DNA of 64,000 nt from Nocardioides oleivorans (GTDB lineage: Bacteria > Actinomycetota > Actinomycetes > Propionibacteriales > Nocardioidaceae): NCBI RefSeq assembly GCF_004137255.1, contig NZ_SDWT01000001.1:2666001-2730000 (forward strand), read 5' to 3'. This document shows, piece by piece, positions 16,710-24,872 of the stretch. The first letter of the stretch is position 1. Each line of letters opens with the position of its first letter. Below the pieces are notes generated by a model that was given only the letters and a program-made list of their open reading frames with translations, was not told the DNA's origin and made no database searches. The translations under genes and the position numbers were made by a program.

Positions 16710-17494
16710 TGGAGGTCGTACCACTCGACAGCGCCGAGGCCGTGGGTGCGCTCGCCGCCGACACCTTCGAGGCGCTGGTGCGCAGCAAGCCCGACGCCGT
16801 CCTCGGACTGGCGACCGGTTCGAGCCCGCTGCCGACCTACGAGGAGCTGGTCCGGCGGCACGCGGCCGGCACCGGTCCGTCGTACGACCGGGTGCGCTGC
16901 TTCACCCTCGACGAGTACGTCGGGCTGCCCCTCGGCCACCCGCAGACCTACCGCGAGACGATCTTCGCCGAGGTGACCGACGGCCTCGGCATCGACCGCG
17001 GGCGCGTGGCCAGCCCCGACGTCGACCCGGCCGGTCTCCCCGGTGCGGGAGCGCGCTACGAGGCCGCCCTCGTCGACGCCGGGGGAGTCGACGTGCAGGT
17101 GCTCGGCATCGGCAGCGATGGCCACCTGGCCTTCAACGAGCCGGGCTCGTCGCTCGTCTCGCTGACCCGGCTCAAGACGCTGACCGACCGCACGCGGCAG
17201 GACAACGCGCGCTTCTTCGACTCGATCGACGAGGTTCCGCGGCACGTGCTGACGCAGGGACTCGGCACCATCGGCCGGGCGCGCCACCTCCTGCTCGTCG
17301 TGTCGGGCGAGGGCAAGGCGCAGGCCGTGGCCGACGCCGTCGAGGGACCGGTGTCGGCCTCGTGCCCGGCGTCGGTGCTCCAGCTGCACCCGCACGTCAC
17401 CGTCCTGCTCGACCCGGCTGCGGCGTCGAGGCTGTCGCGGGGCGACTACTACCGCGAGGTCTACGCCGGCAAGCCGGACTGGCAGGGGCTCTGA
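16709..17494 (+). CDS. nagB: Glucosamine-6-phosphate deaminase
   Basis: NagB converts glucosamine-6-phosphate to fructose-6-phosphate and ammonia, feeding glycolysis. The protein has 261 residues, normal for the family. Typical segments are LGLATGSSPLPTYEEL, CFTLDEYVGLPLGHPQTYRE (the catalytic aspartate region), VQVLGIGSDGHLAFNEPGSS and LDPAAASRLSRGDYY. It is the last gene of the operon and overlaps the kinase stop by one base. A small CCCGG-TTCGA-CCGGG hairpin just after its stop may help end the transcript before the next promoter. Confidence 0.95.
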   Translation: MEVVPLDSAEAVGALAADTFEALVRSKPDAVLGLATGSSPLPTYEELVRRHAAGTGPSYDRVRCFTLDEYVGLPLGHPQTYRETIFAEVTDGLGIDRGRVASPDVDPAGLPGAGARYEAALVDAGGVDVQVLGIGSDGHLAFNEPGSSLVSLTRLKTLTDRTRQDNARFFDSIDEVPRHVLTQGLGTIGRARHLLLVVSGEGKAQAVADAVEGPVSASCPASVLQLHPHVTVLLDPAAASRLSRGDYYREVYAGKPDWQGL

Positions 17495-17526
17495 CCCGGT
17501 TCGACCGGGCCGACTAGGGTCTGCGC

Positions 17527-18858
17527 GTGGAATCCGGACTGTGGGTCGACGTCCTGCTGGTGCTTGCCTTCGTGCTGGTCGGCGGTGTCTTCGCCGCGAC
17601 CGAGATGGCGCTGGTGTCGCTGCGCACCGCCCAGGTCGACCGCCTCGAGCGAGAGGGTGGGCGCGGGCACGCGGTCGCGGCCCTCGCGCGCGACCCGGGA
17701 CGGTTCCTGTCAGCGGTCCAGATCGGCGTCACCGTCGCGGGGTTCTTCTCGGCGTCGTTCGGCGCGTCCACGCTCGCCCCGTCGTTCGCCCCCGTCTTCG
17801 ACGGACTGGGCCTGCCGGGGCCCGACACCGTCTCGCTGGTGGTGACGACCCTGGTCGTGTCCTACCTCTCGCTCGTCCTCGGCGAGCTCGTCCCGAAGCG
17901 CCTGGCGCTGCAGCGCTCCGAGGGTGTCGCCAAGCTCTTCGCACCGCCGCTCGGCAAGTTCGCCGTGGTGATGCGACCCGTCATCTGGCTGCTGTCGCTG
18001 TCGACGAACGTGTTGCTCCGCCTGCTCGGCGGCAACCCCGACGCCGCCGGCGACGAGGTCGACGAGGAGGAGCTCCGGATCATGATCTCGGGGCACGAGG
18101 ACATCCCCGAGGGCGAGCGCAAGATCGTCGACGACGTCTTCGACGCGGGTGACCGCTCGATCAGCGAGGTGATGAAGCCGCGTGGCGACGTGGTGTTCCT
18201 GCGCGGCGACATGTCGCTCGCCGACGCCGTCTCGGTCATCGTGGGCGAGCCCTACACGCGCTACCCGGTGACCGGGCAGTCCTTCGACGAGATCCTCGGC
18301 TACCTCCACCTCCGCGACGTGCTGGGCCGCAGCGACGACGGCGCGACGCCGGTCTCGGCCATCGTCCGCGACCTCCCGGTGCTGCCGCGCACCAACCGGG
18401 TGCTGCCCTCGATCGACCAGCTGCGCAACCTCGGTGCGCACATCGCGCTCGTCGTCGACGAGTACGGCGGCACCGACGGCATCGTCACCCTCGAGGACCT
18501 GATGGAGGAGCTCGTCGGGGAGATCCAGGACGAGTACGACCGCGACGCCGAGACGGCTGCGGCGGCAGACCCCGAGACGATCGACGCCGGGCTCACGATC
18601 GAGGACTTCGCCGACCGCACCGGCGTCGAGCTCGAGGACGGCCCCTACGAGACGGTCGCGGGCTTCGTGCTCCACCGCCTCGCCCGGATGGCCGACAGCG
18701 GCGACCGGGTGGCGGTCGGCGACCGGGTGCTGGAGGTCGCCGAGCTCGACGGCCACCGCATCACCCGCGTACGACTCCACGCACCGGTGGCGGACGGCGA
18801 GCCGCACGCCGAGCCGGACGTCGCCCCGGGTACGGGTACGGGCACGCCCGGGGACTGA
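17527..18858 (+). CDS. CNNM/HlyC-CorC family membrane protein
   Basis: Protein of 443 residues. Residues 1-150 form the DUF21/CNNM membrane domain (VLLVLAFVLVGGVFAATEMALVS at the start, then PDTVSLVVTTLVVSYLSLVL and the ELVPKRLAL motif). Residues 185-345 hold two CBS domains (VMKPRGDVVFLRGDMSL; IVRDLPVLPRTNRVLPS; DEYGGTDGIVTLEDLMEELV). Residues 355-430 are the CorC_HlyC domain. The family moves or senses divalent cations, Mg or Co, although often named hemolysin. GTG 17527 lies 6 bases after TAGGGT (17515-17520), so the mRNA is probably leaderless. The acidic tail is unconserved. Confidence 0.93.
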   Translation: MESGLWVDVLLVLAFVLVGGVFAATEMALVSLRTAQVDRLEREGGRGHAVAALARDPGRFLSAVQIGVTVAGFFSASFGASTLAPSFAPVFDGLGLPGPDTVSLVVTTLVVSYLSLVLGELVPKRLALQRSEGVAKLFAPPLGKFAVVMRPVIWLLSLSTNVLLRLLGGNPDAAGDEVDEEELRIMISGHEDIPEGERKIVDDVFDAGDRSISEVMKPRGDVVFLRGDMSLADAVSVIVGEPYTRYPVTGQSFDEILGYLHLRDVLGRSDDGATPVSAIVRDLPVLPRTNRVLPSIDQLRNLGAHIALVVDEYGGTDGIVTLEDLMEELVGEIQDEYDRDAETAAAADPETIDAGLTIEDFADRTGVELEDGPYETVAGFVLHRLARMADSGDRVAVGDRVLEVAELDGHRITRVRLHAPVADGEPHAEPDVAPGTGTGTPGD

Positions 18859-18893
18859 GGGGAATGCGCGCGACGCCGGTGGGCGTTGGCACG

Positions 18894-18899
18894 TATGAT
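18894..18899 (+). promoter_or_regulatory. -10 element of the ssrA promoter
   Basis: TATGAT at 18894-18899 lies 17 bases before the mature 5' end of tmRNA, which allows a short 5' leader removed by RNase P. No convincing -35 is visible at the right distance. Confidence 0.55.
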
Positions 18900-18916
18900 C
18901 GACTCACAACTCAAGA

Positions 18917-19286
18917 GGGGCTGATCGGTTTCGACTTGGGACGTTAGTTCCAGGGGAAGCGGGTCGAGAAGCCAGCGTCATCTCGTTAACGATCGCTGGA
19001 AACCTATAGTTGCCAACTCCAAGCGCAACGACTTCGCTCTCGCTGCCTGAGCAGTGATCGAAGGGTCTGACCGGGCATCCGTCTCCGTCCCGGACCCAGG
19101 CCTCATCTAGGAGACTTGCTGGTCACTCTCTGTCAGGAGGGGTGATCGGGACTCAATCCTGACTGAGCCTGTCGGCGACGTGTCTGTGCGAGCGCCGGGG
19201 CCGAGAAAAGCGACAGCACTGACTGCACCCGGAGAAGACCTGGTTCGACGCTCGAGGACCGGGGTTCGATTCCCCGCAGCTCCACC
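18917..19286 (+). ncRNA. ssrA: Transfer-messenger RNA
   Basis: tmRNA rescues stalled ribosomes and tags the nascent protein for proteolysis. The 5' end GGGGCTGATCGGTTTCGAC (18917-) pairs with AGCTCC at 19278-19283, forming the tRNA-like acceptor, and the T arm GGGGTTCGATTCCCC is at 19261-19275. The resume codon is GCC 19012; the tag frame reads ANSKRNDFALAA and ends at TGA 19048-19050, with the usual protease-recognised ALAA end. The acceptor ends A-CC followed by C, so the terminal A of CCA is added after transcription. It is the single-piece form, not the permuted one. Confidence 0.97.
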
Positions 19287-19295
19287 CACCTCTGG

Positions 19296-19342
19296 CCGAC
19301 GTGGCCCGCGCTGATGCGCGGGCCACGTCGGTTGCTCATTTT
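19296..19342 (+). terminator. Rho-independent terminator of ssrA
   Basis: A perfect 16-bp stem (19296-19311 with 19316-19331), loop TGAT, is followed by TTGCTCATTTT. It starts 10 bases after the tmRNA 3' end and is the best intrinsic terminator in the window. Confidence 0.92.
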
Positions 19343-19429
19343 CCGCGCGGCCACGCCATGCGGGGCGGGGCTGCGCCACCCGCACCCCTGCTCCCGGGGC
19401 CGCTGGATCCACCGGAGTAAGTTGAAGAT

Positions 19430-20473
19430 GTGACTACTTCCTACGCACGCGTGTCCGGTGTCTCCCAGGTCGAGCTGGTCGAGGAGGAGTCGCCGCCGTC
19501 GCTGCCCGCGGGTGCGGTGGAGGTCGACATCACCTACTGCGGCGTCTGCGCGACGGACACGCACAACTACACGTCCGGCGGGAAGGTGCCGCCGGCGGTC
19601 TTCGGCCACGAGTGGACCGGTACCGTGCGACGGGTCGCCGACGACGTACGCACCGTGTCGGCCGGGCAGCGCGTCATCGCCTGCGTCGGGCCGGCCTGCG
19701 GCACCTGCGCGATGTGCGTCGCCGGCCACGCCGAGCACTGCGACACCGCCTTCGCCGAGGCCAACGGCGTCACCCCGGACTCGCCGGTGCACGGCGGCTT
19801 CGCCGAGTCGATCGTCGTGTCCGCCCGCCGGGTGATGCCCGTGGTCGACGGACTGTCGGACGTCCAGGCCGCGCTCGTCGAGCCGACCGCGGTCACCTTC
19901 CACGCCGTCAAGCGCGTGCGCCAGCAGCTCGGCGCGGTCGTCGTCGTCCAGGGCGCCGGGCCGATCGGGCTGCTGGCCGCCCAGCACGCGCGGCACGCGG
20001 GCGCCGGCCGGCTGTTCGTCGTCGAGCCGAACCCCGAGCGCCGCCGCGCGGCCGAGGAGCTCGGGTTCACCGACGTCGTCGAGCCGGGCGAGGGGTTCCG
20101 CGCGCAGCTGCTCGAGGCGACGAGCGGTCTGGGCGCCGACGTGCTCTACGAGTGCACCGGTGCGGCCGCGCTCCTCCAGCCGTCGGCCGAGCTGGTCCGC
20201 CGTGGCGGCACGCTCGCGCTGCTCGGCTTCCCGATGACCGACTCCACGGTGAGCTACGGCGACTGGCAGGTCCGTGAGCTGACGATCGTCGGCTCGCTGG
20301 CCTACAACCACGCGGACTTCCTCGGCGCGATGCGCGCGATCGCCGACGGCTCGGTCGTCGTCGACTCCCTGCACACCGGCACCATCGGTCTCGGGGAGCT
20401 CGCCGCGACGATGGACGAGCTCGACTCAGGGAAGACGACGCAGGCGAAGGTGCTCGTCGACCCCCGCCGCTGA
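19430..20473 (+). CDS. Zinc-dependent alcohol dehydrogenase (MDR family)
   Basis: Protein of 347 residues. The catalytic zinc site is CGVCATDTHNY with GHEWTG; the structural zinc has four cysteines in CGTCAMCVAGHAEHC and its preceding CVGPAC. The cofactor domain shows VVQGAGPIGLLAAQHARHAG and an acidic residue after the second strand (VVEPNPERR), which favours NAD. It resembles threonine or sorbitol dehydrogenases; the substrate is unknown. GTG 19430 follows TAAGTT (19418-19423) by 6 bases, suggesting leaderless transcription. Its last 48 bases overlap the convergent gene on the other strand. Confidence 0.9.
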   Translation: MTTSYARVSGVSQVELVEEESPPSLPAGAVEVDITYCGVCATDTHNYTSGGKVPPAVFGHEWTGTVRRVADDVRTVSAGQRVIACVGPACGTCAMCVAGHAEHCDTAFAEANGVTPDSPVHGGFAESIVVSARRVMPVVDGLSDVQAALVEPTAVTFHAVKRVRQQLGAVVVVQGAGPIGLLAAQHARHAGAGRLFVVEPNPERRRAAEELGFTDVVEPGEGFRAQLLEATSGLGADVLYECTGAAALLQPSAELVRRGGTLALLGFPMTDSTVSYGDWQVRELTIVGSLAYNHADFLGAMRAIADGSVVVDSLHTGTIGLGELAATMDELDSGKTTQAKVLVDPRR

Positions 20474-21337
20474 CACCTCGGGGTCCGGGTCGGGATCCGG
20501 GTCGGGGTGCAGGATCCCGGCCAGCACCTCGATGCCCTCGACGAGTCGCGGACCCGGCCGGGCGAAGAGGCCGTCGGCGTCCACGGCCCACACCGGCGTG
20601 CCGGGGAAGTGCTCGCGCACGTCCTCGGCGAGCGCCGCGCTGCCCTCGACGTCGTAGCCGCACGGAGCGCACACGACGACGTCGGGTCGTGAGGCCGTGG
20701 CGTCGTCCCACGTGATCCGGCTCGAGCGGGTGCCGGCGACGCCCAGCGACGGGATCCCTCCGGCGAGGTCGACCATCTCGGGGATCCAGTGCCCGGGGGA
20801 GTACGGCGGGTCGGTCCACTCGAGCACCAGCACACGTGGCCGGTCGCGGCCCTCGACCCGCGCGGCGACGGCGGCCAGCCGGGCGCGGAACGAGGCGACG
20901 ACCTCCTCCGCCTCCGTGGCGTAGCCCGTGAGGCGGCCCACCTCGGTGATCGTGTCCAGCACGTCGTCGAGGGTGTGGGGGTCGAGCGTGGCGACCTCGG
21001 CCCGGCAGCCGAGGTACGACAGCGCCTCGTCGACCGTCCCCACGTCGATGGCGCAGACGGCGCACAGGTCCTGGGTGACGACCAGGTCGGCGTCGATCTC
21101 GGCGAGCGCCCCGGCGTCGAGCCGGTAGAGGTCGTCGCCCGCCCGAGTCGCTGCGGCGACGAAGTCGTCGATCTCCCTGGGCGCCAGGCCCTCCGGCATG
21201 GCGGAGGTCGACACGATGCGCCGCTCGCGCGCCGCGGGTGGGTGGTCGCACTCGAAGGTCACCCCGACCACGTCGTCGCCGGCCCCGACGGCGAACAGGA
21301 TCTCCGTGGCTGACGGGATGAGCGAGACGATGCGCAT
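20426..21337 (-). CDS. Cobalamin-binding protein, BtuF-like
   Basis: Protein of 303 residues with the helical-backbone class III binding fold: RIVSLIPSATEILFAVGAGD, VGVTFECDHPP, ADLVVTQDLCAVCAID, and WTDPPYSPGHWIPEMVDLAGG. These are the hallmarks of vitamin B12-binding proteins of the BtuF group. There is no signal peptide or lipobox, so this copy is apparently cytoplasmic or exported by an unknown route, and no permease or ATPase gene is adjacent. The last residues include a DPDPDPDPE run encoded by a short tandem repeat, inside the 48-base tail overlap with the alcohol dehydrogenase gene. Confidence 0.85.
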   Translation of the reverse strand: MRIVSLIPSATEILFAVGAGDDVVGVTFECDHPPAARERRIVSTSAMPEGLAPREIDDFVAAATRAGDDLYRLDAGALAEIDADLVVTQDLCAVCAIDVGTVDEALSYLGCRAEVATLDPHTLDDVLDTITEVGRLTGYATEAEEVVASFRARLAAVAARVEGRDRPRVLVLEWTDPPYSPGHWIPEMVDLAGGIPSLGVAGTRSSRITWDDATASRPDVVVCAPCGYDVEGSAALAEDVREHFPGTPVWAVDADGLFARPGPRLVEGIEVLAGILHPDPDPDPDPEVSAAGVDEHLRLRRLP

Positions 21338-21351
21338 CCGTCGACCGTAGG

Positions 21352-21867
21352 TCAGTCGTCGAAGACGTTCCAGCAGATGCTGCTGCGGCGCGCCTGGTCC
21401 TCCAGCACGAGGCTGCGCGCCGCGTCGGGCAGGCGGGCGCGCTGCCAGGCGCGCTCGGCGAGTCGCGTCGCGTCCGACTCCGTCGGCGGAGCGGCCGCCA
21501 CAGCGGCCTTGATGGCGTACGCCGCCGCCCCCAGGTCGTGCTCGGCCACGTGCGCGACCACGGCGGCCTGCCCGGCGGCGTACGCCGCGAAGCGTGGGGC
21601 GCCCGACAGCTCGCGGGCGGCGCCCATCGCGTGCCCGCCCACGGCGCGGGTCGTCATCATCGCGGCCTCGCCGCGCGCCCAGGCGCGGGCTGCTTCGATG
21701 GCCTCGCGGGGACGCGGGTCGTCCGGACGCTCCGTCTCGAAGAGGGCGAGGACGTGCTCGGCGCACTCCGCGGCCCACAGGGCGAGGAGCCGGTGGTGGT
21801 CGTCGCCCAGGCTCCCTCCGCGTCGGACCGTGACCAGCCTCGGATCGCGGACCTCGGGCAGGATCAT
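21352..21867 (-). CDS. Imm-5-like putative immunity protein
   Basis: Protein of 171 residues from ATG 21867; TACCGT lies about 11 bases upstream on the same strand. The body is all helical and alanine rich: LALWAAECAEHVLALFETE, PDDPRPREAIEAARAWARGE, AARELSGAPRFAAYAAGQA and AVVAHVAEHDLGAAAYAIKA. This pattern matches a widespread actinobacterial family annotated as putative immunity protein (Imm-5-like). No toxin gene lies beside it, so an immunity function is not supported by the context. It ends 14 bases from the start of the cobalamin-binding gene on the same strand and may be cotranscribed with it. Confidence 0.72.
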   Translation of the reverse strand: MILPEVRDPRLVTVRRGGSLGDDHHRLLALWAAECAEHVLALFETERPDDPRPREAIEAARAWARGEAAMMTTRAVGGHAMGAARELSGAPRFAAYAAGQAAVVAHVAEHDLGAAAYAIKAAVAAAPPTESDATRLAERAWQRARLPDAARSLVLEDQARRSSICWNVFDD

Positions 21868-21935
21868 GGGGCGACGGTAGTGCCGGAGCGGCACCGGGTG
21901 TCGCCGTGCACACCCCGGGCGAGTAGGAATGACAG

Positions 21936-24422
21936 GTGACCCACGACCCGACGGACCACTTCGTCCACGTGCGGGGGGCCAGTGAGAACAACCTCCGCGA
22001 CGTCGACCTCGACCTCCCCCGCGACGCGATGGTGGCCTTCACCGGCGTCTCGGGGTCCGGCAAGTCGTCCCTCGCCTTCGGGACCCTCTACGCCGAGGCC
22101 CAGCGGCGCTACTTCGAGTCCGTCGCCCCCTACGCCCGCCGGCTGCTGCAGCAGGTCGGGGCACCGCACGTGCGGGAGATCACCGGGCTGCCGCCGGCGG
22201 TGGCCCTCCAGCAGCGTCGCGGCGCGCCGAGCTCGCGCTCGACGGTCGGGACGCTGACGACGCTGTCCAACCTCCTCCGCATCCTCTACTCGCGGGCCGG
22301 CACGTATCCCGAGGGGGCTCCGAGGCTGGCCGCAGAGGCCTTCTCGCCGAACACGGCGGCCGGGGCCTGCCCCACCTGCCACGGGCTGGGGGAGGCCCAC
22401 GACGTCGCCGAGGACCTCCTCGTGCCCGACGAGTCGCTGAGCATCCGCGACGGGGCGATCGCCGCGTGGCCCGGCGCCTGGCAGGGCAAGAACCTGCTGC
22501 GGGTGACGAAGGCGGTCGGCATCGACGTCGACGTGCCGTGGCGCGAGCTCGACCGGAAGGACCGGGACTGGTTGCTCTACACCGACGAGCAGCCACGCGT
22601 GCTCATCGACCGGCGCGGCGAGGCCGACGACACCACCGGTCGCGACTACCACGGCACCTTCTGGAGCGCCCGCAAGCACGTGCGCCACACACTGGCCGAC
22701 ACCAAGAGCCAGATGATGCGGGACAAGGCGATGCGCTTCGTCCGCAGCACCGTCTGCCCGGCCTGCCACGGCACCGGCCTGCAACCGGAGTCGCTGGCGG
22801 TCACCTTCCGCGGGCGGAGCATCGCCGAGACCAGTGCGCTCACGTTCGTCGACCTGGTGACGCTGCTCGGCCCCGAGGGCGAGGGCAGCGAGGGCGATGA
22901 GGGCGGTGAGGGAGAGGTGGCGAGGCGCCTGACCCAGGACATCGTGGAGCGCGTCGAGGTCCTCCTCGACCTGGGCCTGGGCTACCTGGCGCTCGGTCGG
23001 GGCTCGACGACGCTCTCGCCGGGCGAGGCCCAGCGCCTCCGGATCGCCACCCAGCTGCGCTCGGGGCTCTTCGGCGTCGTCTACGTCCTCGACGAGCCGT
23101 CAGCCGGTCTGCACCCTGCCGACGCCGAGCCCCTGCTCGACGTGCTCGACCGGCTGAAGGGCTCGGGCAACTCGCTGTTCGTCGTGGAGCACGACCTCGA
23201 CGTCGTACGCCGTGCCGACTGGATCGTCGACATCGGCCCGGGGGCCGGCGAGGCAGGGGGACAGGTCCTCTACTCCGGCCCGGTCGCAGGCCTCGAGGAG
23301 GTCGAGGACTCGGTGACCGGGGCGCACCTCTTCGGTCGCGTCGCACCCCTCGAGCGCCACGGTCGCACCCCGCACGGCTGGCTCCACCTGCGCGGCGTCA
23401 GCCGCCACAACCTGACCGACCTGTCCGTCGACCTCCCGCTCTGCGTGCTGACCGCGGTCACCGGGGTCTCGGGCTCGGGCAAGTCCACCCTCGTCACGCA
23501 GGTGCTCGCCGAGCTCGTGCGGCGCCACCTCGGGCAGGCGCCGGACGACGCCGAGGACAGCGAGCTCGAGATCGACGTCCACGACGTGACCGGCCTGGAG
23601 TCGTTCGACCGCCTGGTGCGCGTCGACCAGCGCCCCATCGGCCGGACCCCCCGGTCCAACCTCGCGACCTACACGGGCCTGTTCGACGCGGTCCGCAAGG
23701 TCTTCGCCGCGACGCCCGAGGCGACGGCGCGCGGCTACGGCGTCGGCCGGTTCTCCTTCAACGTCGCCGAGGGTCGGTGCGAGACCTGTCAGGGCGAGGG
23801 CTTCGTCTCGGTCGAGCTGCTCTTCCTGCCCGGCACCTACGCGCCGTGCCCGACGTGCCGCGGCGCGCGCTACAACGCCGAGACCCTCGAGATCACCTGG
23901 CACGGCCTGACCATCGCCGACGTCCTCGGTCTGACCGTGGAGCAGGCGGCCGAGGTCCTGGCCGGGACGCCGGCGGCCGCCCGCAGCCTCCAGACCCTGC
24001 GCGAGGTGGGGCTCGGCTACCTGCGCCTGGGGCAGCCGGCCACCGAGCTCAGCGGCGGCGAGGCGCAGCGCATCAAGCTCGCGACCGAGCTGCAACGCGC
24101 CCGTCGCGGTCACGCCCTCTACCTGCTCGACGAGCCCACCGCCGGCCTGCACCCCGCCGACATCGCGCTGCTGCTGCGCCAGCTGCACCGACTCGTCGAC
24201 GCCGGCAACACCGTGGTGCTCGTGGAGCACGACCTGGACACCGTCGCCACGGCTGACTGGGTCATCGACCTCGGCCCCGGCGGTGGCGACCAGGGCGGTC
24301 GGGTGGTGGCCACAGGGACACCCGCCGCCGTCGCGGGGACGCCGGGCAGCGCGACCGCGCCCTACCTGGCCCGCCACCTGGACCGTCACCGAGGCCGTCA
24401 CCCGGACCGGGGGGAGTCATGA
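21936..24422 (+). CDS. UvrA-like ABC ATPase, short paralogue
   Basis: Protein of 828 residues, over 100 shorter than canonical UvrA. Both ATPase halves are present: Walker A GVSGSGKSSLAFG and [13 protein letters not shown]; signatures LSPGEAQRLRIATQL and LSGGEAQRIKLATEL; Walker B VLDEPSAGLHP and LLDEPTAGLHP. Zinc-finger pairs CPTCHGLG/CPACHGTG and CETCQGEG/CPTCRGAR are intact. After Walker A the sequence goes directly through AEAQRRYFESVAPYARRLLQ to the first zinc module, so the UvrB-binding insertion is probably reduced or lost, as in UvrA2-type proteins. These are linked to DNA damage or drug tolerance rather than to standard repair. GTG 21936 follows TAGGAA (21924-21929) by 6 bases. Confidence 0.9.
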   Translation: MTHDPTDHFVHVRGASENNLRDVDLDLPRDAMVAFTGVSGSGKSSLAFGTLYAEAQRRYFESVAPYARRLLQQVGAPHVREITGLPPAVALQQRRGAPSSRSTVGTLTTLSNLLRILYSRAGTYPEGAPRLAAEAFSPNTAAGACPTCHGLGEAHDVAEDLLVPDESLSIRDGAIAAWPGAWQGKNLLRVTKAVGIDVDVPWRELDRKDRDWLLYTDEQPRVLIDRRGEADDTTGRDYHGTFWSARKHVRHTLADTKSQMMRDKAMRFVRSTVCPACHGTGLQPESLAVTFRGRSIAETSALTFVDLVTLLGPEGEGSEGDEGGEGEVARRLTQDIVERVEVLLDLGLGYLALGRGSTTLSPGEAQRLRIATQLRSGLFGVVYVLDEPSAGLHPADAEPLLDVLDRLKGSGNSLFVVEHDLDVVRRADWIVDIGPGAGEAGGQVLYSGPVAGLEEVEDSVTGAHLFGRVAPLERHGRTPHGWLHLRGVSRHNLTDLSVDLPLCVLTAVTGVSGSGKSTLVTQVLAELVRRHLGQAPDDAEDSELEIDVHDVTGLESFDRLVRVDQRPIGRTPRSNLATYTGLFDAVRKVFAATPEATARGYGVGRFSFNVAEGRCETCQGEGFVSVELLFLPGTYAPCPTCRGARYNAETLEITWHGLTIADVLGLTVEQAAEVLAGTPAAARSLQTLREVGLGYLRLGQPATELSGGEAQRIKLATELQRARRGHALYLLDEPTAGLHPADIALLLRQLHRLVDAGNTVVLVEHDLDTVATADWVIDLGPGGGDQGGRVVATGTPAAVAGTPGSATAPYLARHLDRHRGRHPDRGES

Positions 24423-24862
24423 CCGTCCGCGGCGGGCACACTGGTGCGGTGGCCGACTGCGTGTTCTGCCGGATCGTCTCGGGCGAGCTGCCCGGTCACG
24501 TCGTGCTCGAGACCGACGACTTCATGGCGTTCCTCGACACCCGACCGGTGTTCAAGGGGCACGTCCTGCTGGTGCCGCGCGAGCACGTCGAGACCCTGCC
24601 CGAGCTGCCCGACGAGCTGGGAGCCGGGTTCATCAGGGCCTCCCAGCGGCTGGCCACCGCCGTCAAGGAGGGGCTGGGCGCGCAGGGCTCGTTCGTGGCG
24701 ATCAACAACACCGTGAGCCAGTCGGTGCCGCATCTCCACCTCCACGTCGTGCCGCGCACCAAGGGCGACGGGCTGCGGGGCTTCTTCTGGCCGCGCACGA
24801 AGTACGCCGACGGCGAGGCGGAGGACCACGCCGGACGGCTGCGGTCGGCGCTCGCCGGCTAG
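24419..24862 (+). CDS. HIT-family nucleotide hydrolase or transferase
   Basis: Protein of 147 residues. It has the N-terminal zinc-type CVFCRIVSGELP, the KGHVLLVPREHVETLPEL segment and the catalytic triad VPHLHLHVVPR. HIT proteins cleave nucleotide phosphoramidates, AMP derivatives or dinucleoside polyphosphates. ATG 24419 overlaps the UvrA-like stop by 4 bases and is kept for that reason. GTG 24449 gives the family-like MADCVFCRI start and follows CACACT by 6 bases, so internal leaderless initiation is also possible. It is cotranscribed with the UvrA-like gene; a common role is unproven. Confidence 0.9.
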   Translation: MTVRGGHTGAVADCVFCRIVSGELPGHVVLETDDFMAFLDTRPVFKGHVLLVPREHVETLPELPDELGAGFIRASQRLATAVKEGLGAQGSFVAINNTVSQSVPHLHLHVVPRTKGDGLRGFFWPRTKYADGEAEDHAGRLRSALAG

Positions 24863-24872
24863 TGGGTGGGGC

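Noticed and set aside
10054..17494. DasR-type operator sites in the amino-sugar operon.
   Set aside because: No ACTGGTCTAGACCACT-like palindrome was found in the upstream or intergenic regions. The ROK-type repeat at 10027-10053 is the better candidate.
21352..21867. Polymorphic-toxin immunity locus.
   Set aside because: No toxin, secretion signal or repeat-rich toxin gene is adjacent. Only the Imm-5-like family pattern is supported.
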